A program made the position numbers and the translations under genes. Below, piece by piece: positions 49,173 to 59,358 of a stretch of 59,358 bases of DNA. Each line of letters opens with the position of its first letter. Position 1 is the first letter of the stretch. Source of the stretch: Phoronis australis (taxonomy: Eukaryota; Phoronida; Phoronidae); contig NMRA01000207.1 in NCBI GenBank assembly GCA_002633005.1, positions 583,470 to 642,827 on the forward strand, read 5' to 3'. Below the pieces are notes generated by a model that was not told where the DNA came from, searched no databases, and saw only the letters and a program-made list of their open reading frames with translations.

Positions 49173-49484
49173 ATGGCTGGAGTCGGTGACCCGTATCACA
49201 GTGAAAGTAGTGTGAGTGACGGAGACCTTGTTCATAGCAGTGGTGACGAGGATTTTTTTCACGGACATTCAGTGGGTGGGTACATGTTTGAGCCCGAGTA
49301 TAACGAGGCAGAGTACGCAAAGGCACAGGCAGCTGTTGAAAGAAACGAGGCGGCTACTGAGGACAGACGTGGTGACACATCTTGGTGCAAATGCACTTTG
49401 TGCGTTGTCATGCCTACCTCAATGGAATGCTTGTGCTGTTCAGAGTTCGACGAGTCCAAGCCACTACTGGACATAGTTAAGTAG
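49173..49484 (+). CDS. P2X7-ballast-like zinc-binding protein (truncated)
   Basis: From ATG (ATAATGGCTGG) a 103-residue protein is acidic and Ser-rich, then shows YMFEPEY (37-43) and a Cys cluster, SWCKCTLCVVMPTSMECLCC (70-89). The Y-x-F-E-P-E motif followed by W-C-x-C-x2-C-x2-M-P-T-x3-E-C-x-C-C is the hallmark of the zinc-binding 'ballast' domain known from the P2X7 receptor C-terminus and many invertebrate and transposon-associated proteins. The usual ~50 further residues of the domain are missing: the frame stops 14 residues after the Cys cluster, where it runs into the opposing THAP gene. The protein may be truncated or spliced beyond this point. Confidence 0.72.
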   Translation: MAGVGDPYHSESSVSDGDLVHSSGDEDFFHGHSVGGYMFEPEYNEAEYAKAQAAVERNEAATEDRRGDTSWCKCTLCVVMPTSMECLCCSEFDESKPLLDIVK

Positions 49485-50234
49485 ACCTCCGGCATACCAC
49501 GGACAGAGGAACAACTGCCTCACTGGATGGTGACCTGAGCACCCAAACTGCTTACATCGTGTCGTGTTACTCCCTCGACACACCTGGCACCTTCTAAATA
49601 GCTCCAACACTTTAGACAAGTCCACAATAAACTTATCAAAGTTTGGGTCACCGAACTGTTCACTGGACGACGAACTGTCCTCTTCACTGGGTGTCGAAAT
49701 GGGCGTGTAATCACTCCCACTACTCAATATCGCTGCAGGGCTGCTTAGAGGCTCTGGGCTGGAGAAAACAGCACAGGGCGAATCACTACTGGTTCCAGGA
49801 ATTGCACGCTCTGGGGTACGTTCGGAGGCACGGGTGACAGTAGATGAAGTGCCTCCACTGGCTCCAGTCACTGTACTGGCCACAGCTCGCGAGGCTTCTC
49901 GCTTCAAAAACGCACTTCTCGGGGGTGGCGACGGGGCACTGCCGGGAATCAACACAGACGGAATGGCATCCTTCTTCAAGCGTTGTTTCGCGGGGACCTT
50001 CATCAGTTCAGCGTACAAATCCCTTTCGTAATCGGACGGCAGAAAGTGCTTGCCACACACACGGTAATTCTCCACTGCTTTGTACGTTGTGTGGACGGGT
50101 AACGCTGCGTTCTTCACACGAACGAGCCAAGTACGGCGAAGTGTGTCATCCATCGGAAAGCGATGCAAAGGTACTCCCAAAGCGCGCGTGAGCCGATAAT
50201 TAGTACATCCTGGTGCGCAGCAGCAGTGTGGCAT
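49464..50234 (-). CDS. THAP domain protein encoded by the mobile element
   Basis: The 256-residue frame is intact. Residues 1-95 form a full THAP zinc finger: MPHCCCAPGCTNY with C-x(4)-C (C5/C6 and C10), HRFP (24-27), W36, RVCGKHF with C60 and H63, and an AVPTIF-like IPSVL box (91-95). A Ser/Pro/Thr-rich linker follows (100-195). The C-terminus carries a second Cys/His cluster (CQVC, RCKQFGCSGHH, LC; residues 216-244) of unknown type. THAP domains bind DNA and are common in P-element-like transposases and domesticated genes. Here no transposase domain follows, so a targeting or regulatory role within the element is inferred. It starts at ATG near the right inverted repeat. Confidence 0.85.
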   Translation of the reverse strand: MPHCCCAPGCTNYRLTRALGVPLHRFPMDDTLRRTWLVRVKNAALPVHTTYKAVENYRVCGKHFLPSDYERDLYAELMKVPAKQRLKKDAIPSVLIPGSAPSPPPRSAFLKREASRAVASTVTGASGGTSSTVTRASERTPERAIPGTSSDSPCAVFSSPEPLSSPAAILSSGSDYTPISTPSEEDSSSSSEQFGDPNFDKFIVDLSKVLELFRRCQVCRGSNTTRCKQFGCSGHHPVRQLFLCPWYAGGLLNYVQ

Positions 50235-50502
50235 GTTGACTGACTAGTGAATGAAAGCAAACGACGACGGAACTTAACACAATCGAGGTAGAACTATGAC
50301 TGACTCGTCAGCTCTCACAGTCAGACTACATGAAAAGAATATGGCGCGAAATGCTTGCCTCCTAAAACGTCACTTCCGAAGTAGCGGACGAGTAATTAAT
50401 AAAATTACGAAAAGCTGTAATTAAGTGGAAATATGTCTAGGATAACCAACCAACCTTATTTTAGCTCAAAATGCCATGGAAAAAGGTTGCCTTCGCAATT
50501 AA

Positions 50503-51247
50503 AGGTCAATTGTATTTCTACTGAAAATTAGGACTTCGCGAAACGCAACGAGAACGCTTAATTATGTGCTGCTCAGCGTAGAAACAAAAATGAAACTTTG
50601 TAGGATGCCTCTGTACTCCATCTATCAGATACAAAGCATAGCAAACCTTGTACAAACCTATTTTCATGTCACTTCACAGGATCTTCCAGCTGAGAGGAAG
50701 TTGAACTTCAATCACTTCTTCAGTCAAACAATTGTTGAGTTCAAAGCAAACAGCACGTGTGATCTGTGCGTCAATGATCTTTCCACGAATATTGCCAATC
50801 TCCCGCGCTGAGGCGAAACACACTTTCTCGATCTGTGCTGTCTTTTAATTGGGTAGAGTTTCATAGACACAAGTGCCCAGTTACACGAAACAGTACCATT
50901 AAACAGGGTCACAGCTAAATTCCCTACATCAATTGCGTATTTGTGTCTTTTTTACTCAGTCATGTAATTCTTTCGTACCATTTCGCTAGTCTTTGACATA
51001 TTATGTTTTCTAATAATATAACTGAAAATTTAGTCACGTGTTCAGGGAAAATAGTTACGTAGTCCTTAAATTAGGGGTGTTGCAAGAAGAGATCCCAATT
51101 TGTTTTCGATAATATTGCAAATACAACGTACAGTTCAGGCTCTTGGATTGCATCAAAGCTAAACATTGACTTAGTTACGACACTAAAACAGACAAATACG
51201 CAATAGATTTAGTGAACTTAGTTGAGTCCTTATTTGGGGCTGTTTCC
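50503..51247. other. No gene seen
   Basis: Short frames only; no domain or clear repeat structure. Confidence 0.35.
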
Positions 51248-51410
51248 ATAGGCGGATTTAGGGGGGGGCAGGAGGNCCTTGGCTGCCGCAAAAAATATAA
51301 CAGCAAGAGCGTAGGAAAATGTTGAGTTTATTAATTAACCCCGCTAATTAACATGATGCGGCTGAAACAAGATTTAAATGTGTGCAGTTTTGATGTTTGG
51401 GGGGGGGTCA
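51248..51410. repeat. GGCGGATTTAGG repeat, copy 1
   Basis: It begins ATAGGCGGATTTAGGGGG and closely matches 59,195-59,358 (shared TTGGCTGCCGCAAAAAATA, CAGCAAGAGCGTAGG, GATTTAAATGTGTGCAG). One base is ambiguous (N at 51,276). The terminus resembles the CAGTGGCGGAT-type elements. Confidence 0.7.
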
Positions 51411-51662
51411 GATCAAATTTCAAGTGTCAAATTCGGAACACGGCGCAATCGTAACGGAACTATGACTAAGTATAGGCTCTTCCGCGATATCTCAGGCGAC
51501 CGGCAGTGGCGCTGGACACTACGACTCCGTTACCGTCGTCTGCTCCACTGTGCAATGAAAAAATTACTTCATTTTTTAAAGAAACTGGAATCTGAGTGAT
51601 GGTGAAAAACCAGAAGCTGCTGGTAAGATGTCAATTTTAATCAAAGCATTAGTGAATCACTC

Positions 51663-51728
51663 AGAAACTCATAATTCCCTCTTTGTCAAACCTTTTAAGG
51701 TTTGAAAAAGAGAGAATTATGAGTTTCT
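51663..51728. repeat. Near-perfect 66 bp hairpin
   Basis: The left arm AGAAACTCATAATTCCCTCT and its continuation is reversed and complemented on the right (AGAGAATTATGAGTTTCT) with almost no loop, centred on CCTTTTAAGG. Only two or three positions mismatch. Function unknown; it could be a foldback element core or a small hairpin transcript. Confidence 0.8.
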
Positions 51729-51965
51729 TTTAAAGTTAAAACTTTAAAAGACGATTTCCGAAGCAATCGCGTCATTATTGCCAACACAAAAAACGGATTT
51801 GGTCTTTTGGGCAATTGAAGACTATTTTAAATACAACAAATTTGTTACGAACTGATTGCACAAAATATAAAACATGTAATAAGCATTACAAAAAGAAAGA
51901 GTTTTCGCGCAAACGCTGTGGACCATAAATAAGTACGTCTCTTAGTATCAATTTAGGAGTTAAAT

Positions 51966-52035
51966 CGTGGTGGTGCAGTTATAAAGCACGCGCGCTCTAT
52001 TGTCTAGGGCGTGAGTTCAAGTCCGTCGTACTTGC
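51966..52035 (+). repeat. tRNA-like SINE head
   Basis: An A-box-like TGGTGCAGTTA (about 51,970-51,980) and a B box GAGTTCAAGTCC (about 52,012-52,023) are spaced as in a tRNA promoter. No complete cloverleaf is evident and AT-rich tracts follow, so a tRNA-derived SINE is favoured. Confidence 0.45.
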
Positions 52036-52413
52036 CGATTTTCCTGTTTGACACCTTCTTCGTTTTTTTTGCCTTTTTTCTTGGATAAAACTTCGGGAAT
52101 CGAGGAAAATGCTTGATTTTTAGTCTGAGAAAAAAAACACAAAAAAATCCTGGGCCGACCTCCCCCCACTCGGTGCTATGCGCATCTACAATTGTGCTTG
52201 AAGCAAATGTTTACAGACAAAATGTTGCCCCCCTTGTGATATCCTGCCACTGGTTTCATGCAATCGGCAAAGAACCACGCTAAGGAAGCTCGTGTGATCA
52301 CGTGCTTTGGTTATACTCGCTGGTTTCCTACGTGCCTAGCCAGCACGCAGGTATCACACAATGGCACGCGTTAGCATTGGTTGATGTAAACTCAGCAGTC
52401 ATTGATTCAGAAA

Positions 52414-54752
52414 CAGTGGCGGATCTACGTTTTCAGCAAGGGGGGTTAGGATTCCCGCCAAGGTCGAATCCTAGGCCCGTGGCGCCGAGCGGGGGGAGGT
52501 CGGGAGGGGGGGTTTCCCCTCCCGTGAAAGATATGTTTTGTTTTTGTAGCCAAATAGTGAAATTTCCATGCATCCTGGTAAGTTTCTGGCACTTAACATG
52601 TCTCTGGAGTTTTTCTTAAGATAATTAAAAACCCTTCTCGATTTCGTCACATGAACTTGGCACATAAGTTTCGTGAAACCATATTGTGCACATCTGGGAA
52701 TGAGTCACGCCACCAGCAAAATTTTTTGTTGGAACATCTTCCTACACACACCTTTTTAGCATACAAAAAGTCGTATACGAAAAAGTGTGTTGTGTTTACA
52801 GGTGTTTAGACAATTTGCAAATATTCAAGAGCATAATTAAAGAGCACCGACGGGGCGTAAAAACTTGAATATCAGATGATCGCGTAACAACAGCCTCAAG
52901 TTGTTTAAGAACGAAGACCTGTACTGTTAGTCCGGAAATAAACATGTGTTCTGTCTCGTTACGAGAAAAACTGGCGAACGAATGTGCTCTCAACTCATAG
53001 TCTATTATTAAAAGCGTCAATAAATAATTAGGTATCACTTTATTAAGCTGAATCACGTTGACAACAATTGAAAAACGTCAAATCTATCAGGAAACAAATC
53101 ATCTGAAAACAGTTTCACGAAACCAAAACATCCTGTGCACAGTGGTGAAAAGATACACTGGACTAGTTTGCAGAGGGACCAGATGTACACTGAGAGTACA
53201 CAAAAAGCTGACCTGGTCCGTCACGAGACCAAGAGTACACCTGTGCTTATTATCCCTATAAAATAGTCGATCGCGGGACCAAACAGTACTGGCTGAGATA
53301 AATAGTTTACAAAGCACACTTTGGTAAAAAAAATCACAAGACTAGTTCGCCGAAGGACCAGAAGTACACTGAAACTCAACATATACACAAATCAAGCTGG
53401 CCTGGTCCGTCGCGAGACCTAAAGTGTACTATGCAAAAAATTTTGAATTGAAAACTTCTCTCTAAAATTTTAATCCCCAGTGGTTACTCATACGTTAGTC
53501 CTATCTTTCTGTTGTAGTCTAGACTGCCGAGGAATTTGTATATCGGATCCAATGATTTGCTCGTCTTGGAACCATTCTACCCAGATATCTTCGATGTTTG
53601 TTCCCAACGCTTGCACTTCGTCAACTGCTGTGACAATGAGCTTGTAAGCCTCTACAATGTGAGCATCTCGTTTCGCAGCTCAGTTGACACTAAGACCCTT
53701 GAGGTTGCCAAGTCCATTCAAAAGACTTACATGCGCAACTAAATTTGATCCGTTCATCATGGACTACTTCAAACCTTGACGAAGCATCCCAGGAACTATT
53801 TGCATCTCTTGCAATTTTCGTAATAAACATCCCAATGTTTGAACGCTTGAAACCCGAAATACTAATATCAAATAAATGCCCATGGACATGAGCGTTTCAT
53901 CGGGTGAGCCTTCCTGCGGAAATTCCCAGTATAGAAGACGGCAGTGTGCTTATTGCAGGTAGACAGACGGTAGGTGTTGAGGTCGGAACTAGGGCTCCTT
54001 AGGAGGCCTACTGAACATCGCACGAGTCCTGCAAGACTTTGTTGTGAAAGAACAGCCTCCCCGCAATTTCTGGTACTGTACACTTTTCGCGAATGCGGTC
54101 ACTTTCTCATTGTGAGTGCCCCCTTGGTCATTCCTTGTATAGACATAACTCGCGACCAGACCACGGCGCCCGCCACAATAGCAATTCTTCGAAAAAAGAT
54201 TTTTTTTTCAAAATATTACATGTACATGTACACAATATTACATGTACACTGCATGATATTGCGCAAGACAACTTTACTATACATCAGTTACAAACGTGTG
54301 GAATGTAATAGAATGACACGGCATGACAGATGAGGTAAAAACGTTGCACGTCAATTCGCCTGAATATCAGAGTTGCCACACAGCAGTATTTCCCCTAATC
54401 AAATCAAAATATATCTTAGAGTAAAGAAGCTAGTTACCTAAAGAAATCAGCTATAGAACAGCGGTGAATCCATCTGAAATGCTTGGCTACTTCAGAAGTG
54501 TCGACGGAAGAGCGCGCAGAATAAATCCCCGCCGATGAGCCACAAAGACTCAGCAATTCACAATGCAAAAAACTATATTTTCAGAGTGAACCCCCGCCTC
54601 AGTTTTTTCCAAGTTGGTTTACTTGGGGTTTACACACGCTGGCGGTGCCGTTTTTGTTTTGCTGGAGACGCTTTTGTTTTTTTGTTTAATTTTTGGGTCC
54701 TGGCCCGAGGGGGGGGGTTTAAACCCCCTGACCCCCTCTAGATCCGCCACTG
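52414..54752. mobile_element. 2.34 kb CAGTGGCGGATC-type element with 5 bp target duplication
   Basis: It starts CAGTGGCGGATCTACG and ends CTAGATCCGCCACTG. It is flanked by AGAAA on both sides (52,409-52,413 and 54,753-54,757). The interior has no transposase-sized frame, so it is non-autonomous. Superfamily is uncertain; the TIR resembles hAT-like ends but the duplication seen is 5 bp, not 8. Confidence 0.75.
53150..53432. repeat. Two tandem ~180 bp units with GGACCAG/CTGGTCC motifs
   Basis: The block ACTAGTTTGCAGAGGGACCA...CTGACCTGGTCCGTCACGAGACC recurs about 180 bp later as ACTAGTTCGCCGAAGGACCA...CTGGCCTGGTCCGTCGCGAGACC. Each unit contains an inverted GGACCAG/CTGGTCC pair. It lies within the 2.34 kb element and may be its subterminal protein-binding repeat. 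Confidence 0.65.
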
Positions 54753-55044
54753 AGAAAATTAAGTGATACCTGCGTGCTGGCTACCGACCACCTAGCGGCA
54801 AGCAGAGAACCAGCGAGTTGCTTATGGTGACATCTCGCGAGGTTTTGCGTCAGTGCTCTATGTTGCGTTTCATGACAGCGTTTTCCCGTTCAGTGACTTT
54901 ACCAGACGTAGGGGGTTCTGACCGTGTGATAACATCTAGCTTCTTTGTTAACTGCACACTCTTTTGTCTGTTACGACATCAAGCAGGCCAATTATCTGCC
55001 AGGCGTATTACAGATCACGTGTGAACACAGTCAAACTCATAGTG

Positions 55045-55381
55045 GTTTGTTGAAACCTTGTTTTGTTTAAATTTATTGAGTTTTGTGTTTGATAAGGACT
55101 GCTGAAGTGAAGCACCCGTGGAATTTCTGGTCAGGAGTGTCATAATTTGTAGTATTGTGTGCAGTGTATTGGGACAATCAGAAGCCGAGGATGCCTGTGG
55201 TCATAGCACCTGAATTTCAATGGCTTCCGTGAGATTTCTGCTCTGTAACGTATGCGAAATTTGGCGTTGAAATTTTAGAATGTGAAAGCTTGAATCGAAA
55301 CAATTTTAGCATAGGAGTAAAGAGTGAACAATTACGAATCGATTGAGGTATATATATATCATCCGTATGTGATCATTTGTA
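55045..55381. other. Inserted DNA left of the M2 copy
   Basis: Part of the ~3 kb insertion in M1 copy 3, outside the recognisable M2 element. No gene seen. Confidence 0.3.
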
Positions 55382-57145
55382 TAGACCCTATTCACGCGGC
55401 GGCCATAAAGATCCAAAGCGAGGCTCACTGCGATAAACAAAGCGAAAGTAGACATTGCGTGAGTTAAATAGCCGGTCTTTCGAGTCCAACCTGGATATTA
55501 AATTTTAATGATGTGTCGAGAATTAACCACAGAGACGTAGAAAATTACATTAGAGAACAAGTTAAGGTGTCTGACGAAAGGGTTTAATTTTTTTGGAAAG
55601 CTAGGTTCGAAACATGAAAAGTAAATATGACCAAATTGCGGTGATCGTAGTGTTACGGATTAGATATTATGCTGAATGCATGGTTACGTTTTTTTCTTGT
55701 AAATTGTTGATCAAAATACTTTCTACGCAGACCAGGTCATCTGCTCGTATTGTTGACGAGTTGAAAACATACTCGACAGTGGTGTCTGTCATGTGCAATT
55801 AGTCACATCTGGTTTAATTTGTTGATCAAGAATATTAACATCAAGCATAGCCTGATTCTATGCACTCACTGGGACTAACAGTTGATTTGTTATTGGTCTG
55901 AAAGAATAATTAATGTTATTAAATATATTTTTATTAAAATGAAAACCAGGCTCGTAATTGAAAATAAAAATTATTTGACCATCAATGCTTTCTTGGTTGT
56001 AATAATTCTTACGTCTATTTCATGTGTTAGATTTCAAATATCAATCTGGACCACGTTGAATTTTAAAATTAAAACACCTAATTCGTTCGTTCAAAACATA
56101 ACATCGTTTTAGAACTCAATTTCAGGTAACTGGACAATGCAATCATAGTTATCATGTTTCTGCAGAAGCCTCTTTCATCCGAGGGGAACGGTGCCAGTGC
56201 CTACTGAGAGGTGATTTTTTCGCCGAGTGAGGGCGGGAACAATCTACCTCCTGATCACCATCAATAGCACCCCCGCCCTGTTGCAAGCTCTCATAGGCTC
56301 TGCCTCAATTTAAAGTAGCCTTTTGTGCTCTTAAAAATTGTCACCTGTGTGGTTACAGGTGATGTGAACTCAGAGAGATTTTTCACTAGGGGAATTTTTA
56401 TGCCTCGTGGGGGGAATTTCGCGTGATATTTCAATATGTTTGAGAGGGGAATAGGGCCGATATTGGGCCCCAAATTTGAGGGATTGAGGTCCCAGTCCTT
56501 TTTGGAAAGAAAAATTTAAATGTTTCAACCCGTAGCAGGGGCGGATCCAGGTTTTTCAGTTAGGGGGGCAGGGCACAGGAATAAGCAGCATTTCGGCAGA
56601 TGCGCGCGCCCAGCCTAAACTCTGGGGATGCAGGGGTCTTGAATTCTTGGGTTTGCGGAACGGTAAACGGGGTTCATTCAGCGCCTATGCGTTGTTTATT
56701 CACCACCCAAGACCCGCCCTGGTTGCGCACGTGTGCTAGTCAGCAATTCGCACCCGAACTCAAAAATGGGATCTGATACACTTTAAGGGGGGGGGCATGC
56801 CCCCCCTAAATCCGTAGTCATGAAAACACAGTCTGGCTGGCCCATTCTCCAGTCGTTACTATGATGCTTAACAACTGACCGACATGCGACAAAATATGAC
56901 CTAACTTTTCGAAAACATTTATATATTTTACACGGACACATTTTGCTTCGTCGCAGCAACGACCCAACGCTTCCGAATCTCAACGTCTTTAGAGATTGTG
57001 AAGCAGACAGTTGCGTGTCCGTATTTTTTCTAGCCGTTCGCGGAACAACACGGTCTGAAACAAAGAACTATGCCGATAAGCTAACAGAGTTATCGTAGCG
57101 AGCCTCGTTTTGGAATGCGCCTCCTGTCGGCGTGAATAGGGTCTA
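55382..57145. mobile_element. M2 element, copy 2, with nested insertion
   Basis: It matches 22,534-23,973 over its whole length with the same TAGACCC(T)ATTCACGC ends. It is longer because of a nested G/C-rich element at 56,535-56,814. Non-coding. Confidence 0.8.
56535..56814. mobile_element. CAGGGGCGGATCC-type element nested in M2
   Basis: It begins CAGGGGCGGATCCAGG and ends CCCCCCCTAAATCCG. The M2 copy at 22.5 kb has CCCGTAGTCATG uninterrupted at this point (23,640s), which fixes the insertion site. The interior is G/C-rich with no gene. Confidence 0.75.
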
Positions 57146-58045
57146 TGGGAGATATGAAGGATTAAATTTATACTTTTACCCCGTTTTCTTACCTTCCCTA
57201 AGAACAGACAGCGTGTCAGCAACATTCATCTCTGGAACATTGAGACGAAGGGTGTTCTTGCCAACAAACCACTATAACTGACAACACTGATGGCTATCTT
57301 ATCCTTAAACTCAGTCTTCCCTCAGCACAAGATTCTTGTATATCGATATTCCTCGTCAGAAACGAACCGCCTTCAGAAAGGAACTCGTCCACTCCATGAG
57401 TTCAATGTGTAGGCTCATTTGCATAGCCTAACTAACGAGAAAAAATAGAAAACAACTATACAGATCAAAGTTAAAACAAGCAGGAACCAAGCCATCCAAG
57501 GGGCCTGACCAACTGATAAACAAATTGAAAACACGAAGAAACGAAATTCAAGTAAAAATGTAAGTTATTCCTGATCAAACCTTACACAATTCTGGATAAA
57601 AAGCCCAACTCAAGAATTATGCACAAGAACTCCTGCACACTTCCACACACTATTTGGGTCCGAGCAAATTAACAAGATGAGAGAAAACAGAATCTAAAAT
57701 TATTTCTCTGAAATCACGTGCAGTAAACTGTTTCGGCGTTTGTGTTTGTGAACAGTCGTTTACAATGAGCAACTGGAGATCAGCACAATTACGTGACTAT
57801 TTCAGAAATAATTACAGTACACATAACTAAAACAAAGAGTATTGCGTTGCACTGACATTTATTTTGTACATGAAGCAAACTAATCCCTACAGTAACAGAA
57901 ATTCGGCGAAAATTCAGTCTACTTACCTGTAGCACGCTTCTGATCCACAAACGGGCGGCCCGTTTGCGGATGACGTCACGAACACACATTTTGCTTACGT
58001 CATCCCTAAAACGCGCAGATCAACATAACGCGCAGAACAAATATA
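57146..58045. other. No confirmed gene; two minus-strand donor-like sites
   Basis: Strong minus-strand donor-like sites occur at about 57,192 (GGGAAG|GTAAGA after ATGTTGCTGACACGC) and 57,926 (CTACAG|GTAAGT after an ATG frame). Either could end a first exon of an undetected minus-strand transcript, but no downstream coding exon was found. Confidence 0.25.
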
Positions 58046-58630
58046 CATTCGGAAAGAATCAGATTGCGTAACTTCGGTTGCAGTTGGGCGACTTTGAGGA
58101 TTCAAAAACCTAACATGGTCACCATTTGACGAAGATTTCAGAAATTGGTTTATGTTCAAATATGTTACAACTTAACTTTTATTTTTAACAGCGCAATCCA
58201 GTCAGGGTAGATACGATCTTATTAGAGATTAAAACAATTATCAAACAAAAGAGAGCTGGTCCTCCAACCATAAATGCCAGAGGGGAGTTAATCAGTCCTG
58301 TAAGATATTGGCTACAGGGGTAAACTTCGCAACTTGTTGTTGGCCTATAGAATCGAACAAGTTGGGAGAAACGGGAAAACGCCGTAATGCCTCGAGATTC
58401 GCACCTCTTCATAGCAACACACGCCTGTCAACGTGACATTTATTTGACTTCTAGTACTTTTCAGAGACAATAATTCGTTGCCACGTAACAACGTCTTTGA
58501 TGTTTATCAATTTTCCTGTTTGTGCCCAAAAACGCCTCCGGCACACAATATAGTGAGATTTAAGACAAGAATCCTACGATGACAGTTGTCCTAATATTAA
58601 GTATCCAACTGCTCCCAGTTGGTTTGGTAA

Positions 58631-59194
58631 TAGACTCTATTCACGCGGCGGACATTAAAATCCAAAGCGAGGCTCACTGCGATAAACAAAGCGGAAATTT
58701 ACATTGCTTGAGTTAAATGGCTGGTCTTCAGGAGTCCAACTTGAATATTAAATCTTAAAAAAATTGTCAATAATTAACCACAGAGACGTAGAAAAATACA
58801 GTTAAAGAACAAGTCAATGCACCAAAAAGTTTTCTGAGGAAAGGATATAGGTATTTTTTCCGGAAAACTAGGTTCGAAACATGAAAAGTAAATATGACCA
58901 AATTGTGGCGATCGTAGTCACGGATTAGGTATCATGCTGAATGCAGGGTTACGTTTCTTCTAATAAATTCTTGATAAAAATGCTTTCTACACGAACCAGG
59001 TGATCTGGTCGTATTGTTGATGAGTGGAAGATATGTTTTACAGTGCAATTAGTCTCATCTGGTTTAATTTGTTGACCAAGAGTAGGCCTATTACTAGCTT
59101 CAAGCATAGCCTAGGTCCTGGTGAGGTAGGCACTATCGGGACTAACAATTGATTTGTCATTGAGCTGAAATAATACTTGATGTTATTAAATATC
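58631..59194. mobile_element. M2 element, copy 3 (5' part, truncated)
   Basis: It begins TAGACTCTATTCACGCGG and follows the other two copies for ~560 bp. It is then interrupted by the GGCGGATTTAGG repeat and the end of the window. Confidence 0.75.
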
Positions 59195-59358
59195 ATAGGC
59201 GGATTTAGGGGGGGCAGCGGCCCGGGACCCCCCCCCCCTTGGCTGCCGCAAAAAATAAAACAGCAAGAGCGTAGGGAAATGTTGAGTTTATTAAATTGCC
59301 CCGGTAAATAAAATTATACGGATGAAAAAAGATTTAAATGTGTGCAGTTTTAGTGTTT
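59195..59358. repeat. GGCGGATTTAGG repeat, copy 2 (cut by window end)
   Basis: Matches 51,248-51,410 and is inserted in M2 copy 3. It runs off the end of the window. Confidence 0.7.

Larger units (their letters stand above)
48833..50502. mobile_element. 1.67 kb element with long inverted repeats and two convergent genes
   Basis: The left arm (48,839-48,994, starting GCGAAGGCAACCTTTTTCC) and right arm (50,341-50,496) are near-identical reverse complements of ~156 bp. TTAA lies two bases outside each arm (48,833-48,836; 50,499-50,502), a possible TTAA target duplication. Inside are a plus-strand P2X7-ballast-like frame and a minus-strand THAP gene whose 3' ends overlap by 21 bp. No DDE transposase is seen, so this is non-autonomous or half of a two-component element. 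Confidence 0.8.
52316..54817 (-). mobile_element. M3 element, copy 3 (inverted), split by a 2.3 kb insertion
   Basis: The left edge CTCGCTGGTTTCCTACGTGCC and the right edge AGAGAACCAGCGAG are the two M3 termini in reverse order. Only ~100 and ~60 bp of M3 remain on each side; the middle is occupied by the CAGTGGCGGATC element 52,414-54,752. Confidence 0.75.
54871..58389 (+). mobile_element. M1 MITE, copy 3, split by a ~3 kb insertion
   Basis: The left part (54,871-55,044, starting CATGACAGCGTTTTCCCGTT) and the right part (about 58,046-58,389, ending AACGGGAAAACGCCGTAATG) join into one M1 copy when compared with 38,502-39,038. The break falls in a segment that copy 1 has whole. The 3 kb between them was inserted later. 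Confidence 0.75.

Noticed and set aside
1-59358. Prokaryotic features such as operons, CRISPR arrays or insertion sequences
   Set aside because: Split genes with GT-AG borders, LINE and MITE content, and metazoan domains show a eukaryotic nuclear genome; no spaced direct-repeat array is present.

Overview
The window looks like eukaryotic, intron-bearing nuclear DNA from a marine invertebrate. Coding exons are sparse and lie between phase-1 introns. The sequence is AT-rich with many TACATGTA-type words. Dispersed DNA transposons and MITEs (several nested), a decayed LINE and a minisatellite fill most of the rest. THAP, kringle, Sushi, Ig and DUF229 domains fit a metazoan. I cannot name the phylum from sequence alone; cephalochordate, hemichordate, lophotrochozoan or cnidarian would all fit.

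The main coding content is three paralogous single-pass membrane protein loci on the minus strand: C (45.3-48.4 kb), B (33.4-38.0 kb, possibly to 40.8) and A (15.7-20.2 kb). Each ends in one large exon that starts in phase 1 and encodes one transmembrane helix, a polar Ser-rich linker, repeated helical hairpins and a region resembling the microtubule-binding stalk of dynein heavy chains, without any AAA motor. The ectodomain exons upstream differ: two Ig-like exons in A, one Sushi/CCP exon in B and one six-cysteine kringle exon in C. All are symmetric phase 1-1 exons. The array therefore reads as a tandem family that shares one kind of cytoplasmic tail and carries shuffled ectodomains. This is the strongest candidate for an undescribed system here.

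On the plus strand, 12,558-14,528 encodes an intact 656-residue DUF229 (alkaline-phosphatase/sulfatase-fold) type II membrane protein, convergent with locus A.

The rest is dominated by mobile elements. At 48.8-50.5 kb a 1.67 kb element with ~156 bp inverted repeats carries two convergent genes, one P2X7-ballast-like zinc protein and one THAP protein. Two more THAP relics sit in inverted-repeat elements at 20.6-22.0 and 42.8-44.0 kb. Four further recurring families were worked out: M1 (38.5, 40.0 and 54.9/58.0 kb), M2 (22.5, 55.4 and 58.6 kb), M3 (11.2, 44.0 and 52.3-54.8 kb; one copy with an exact 8 bp target duplication), and elements ending in CAGTGGCGGAT. At 52.3-58.4 kb they nest inside one another.

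Exon borders are inferred from GT/AG signals and reading phase only. Tail exons were extended to splice acceptors because the longest ORFs begin at non-ATG codons. 5' ends, signal peptides and full exon chains of loci A-C are incomplete.
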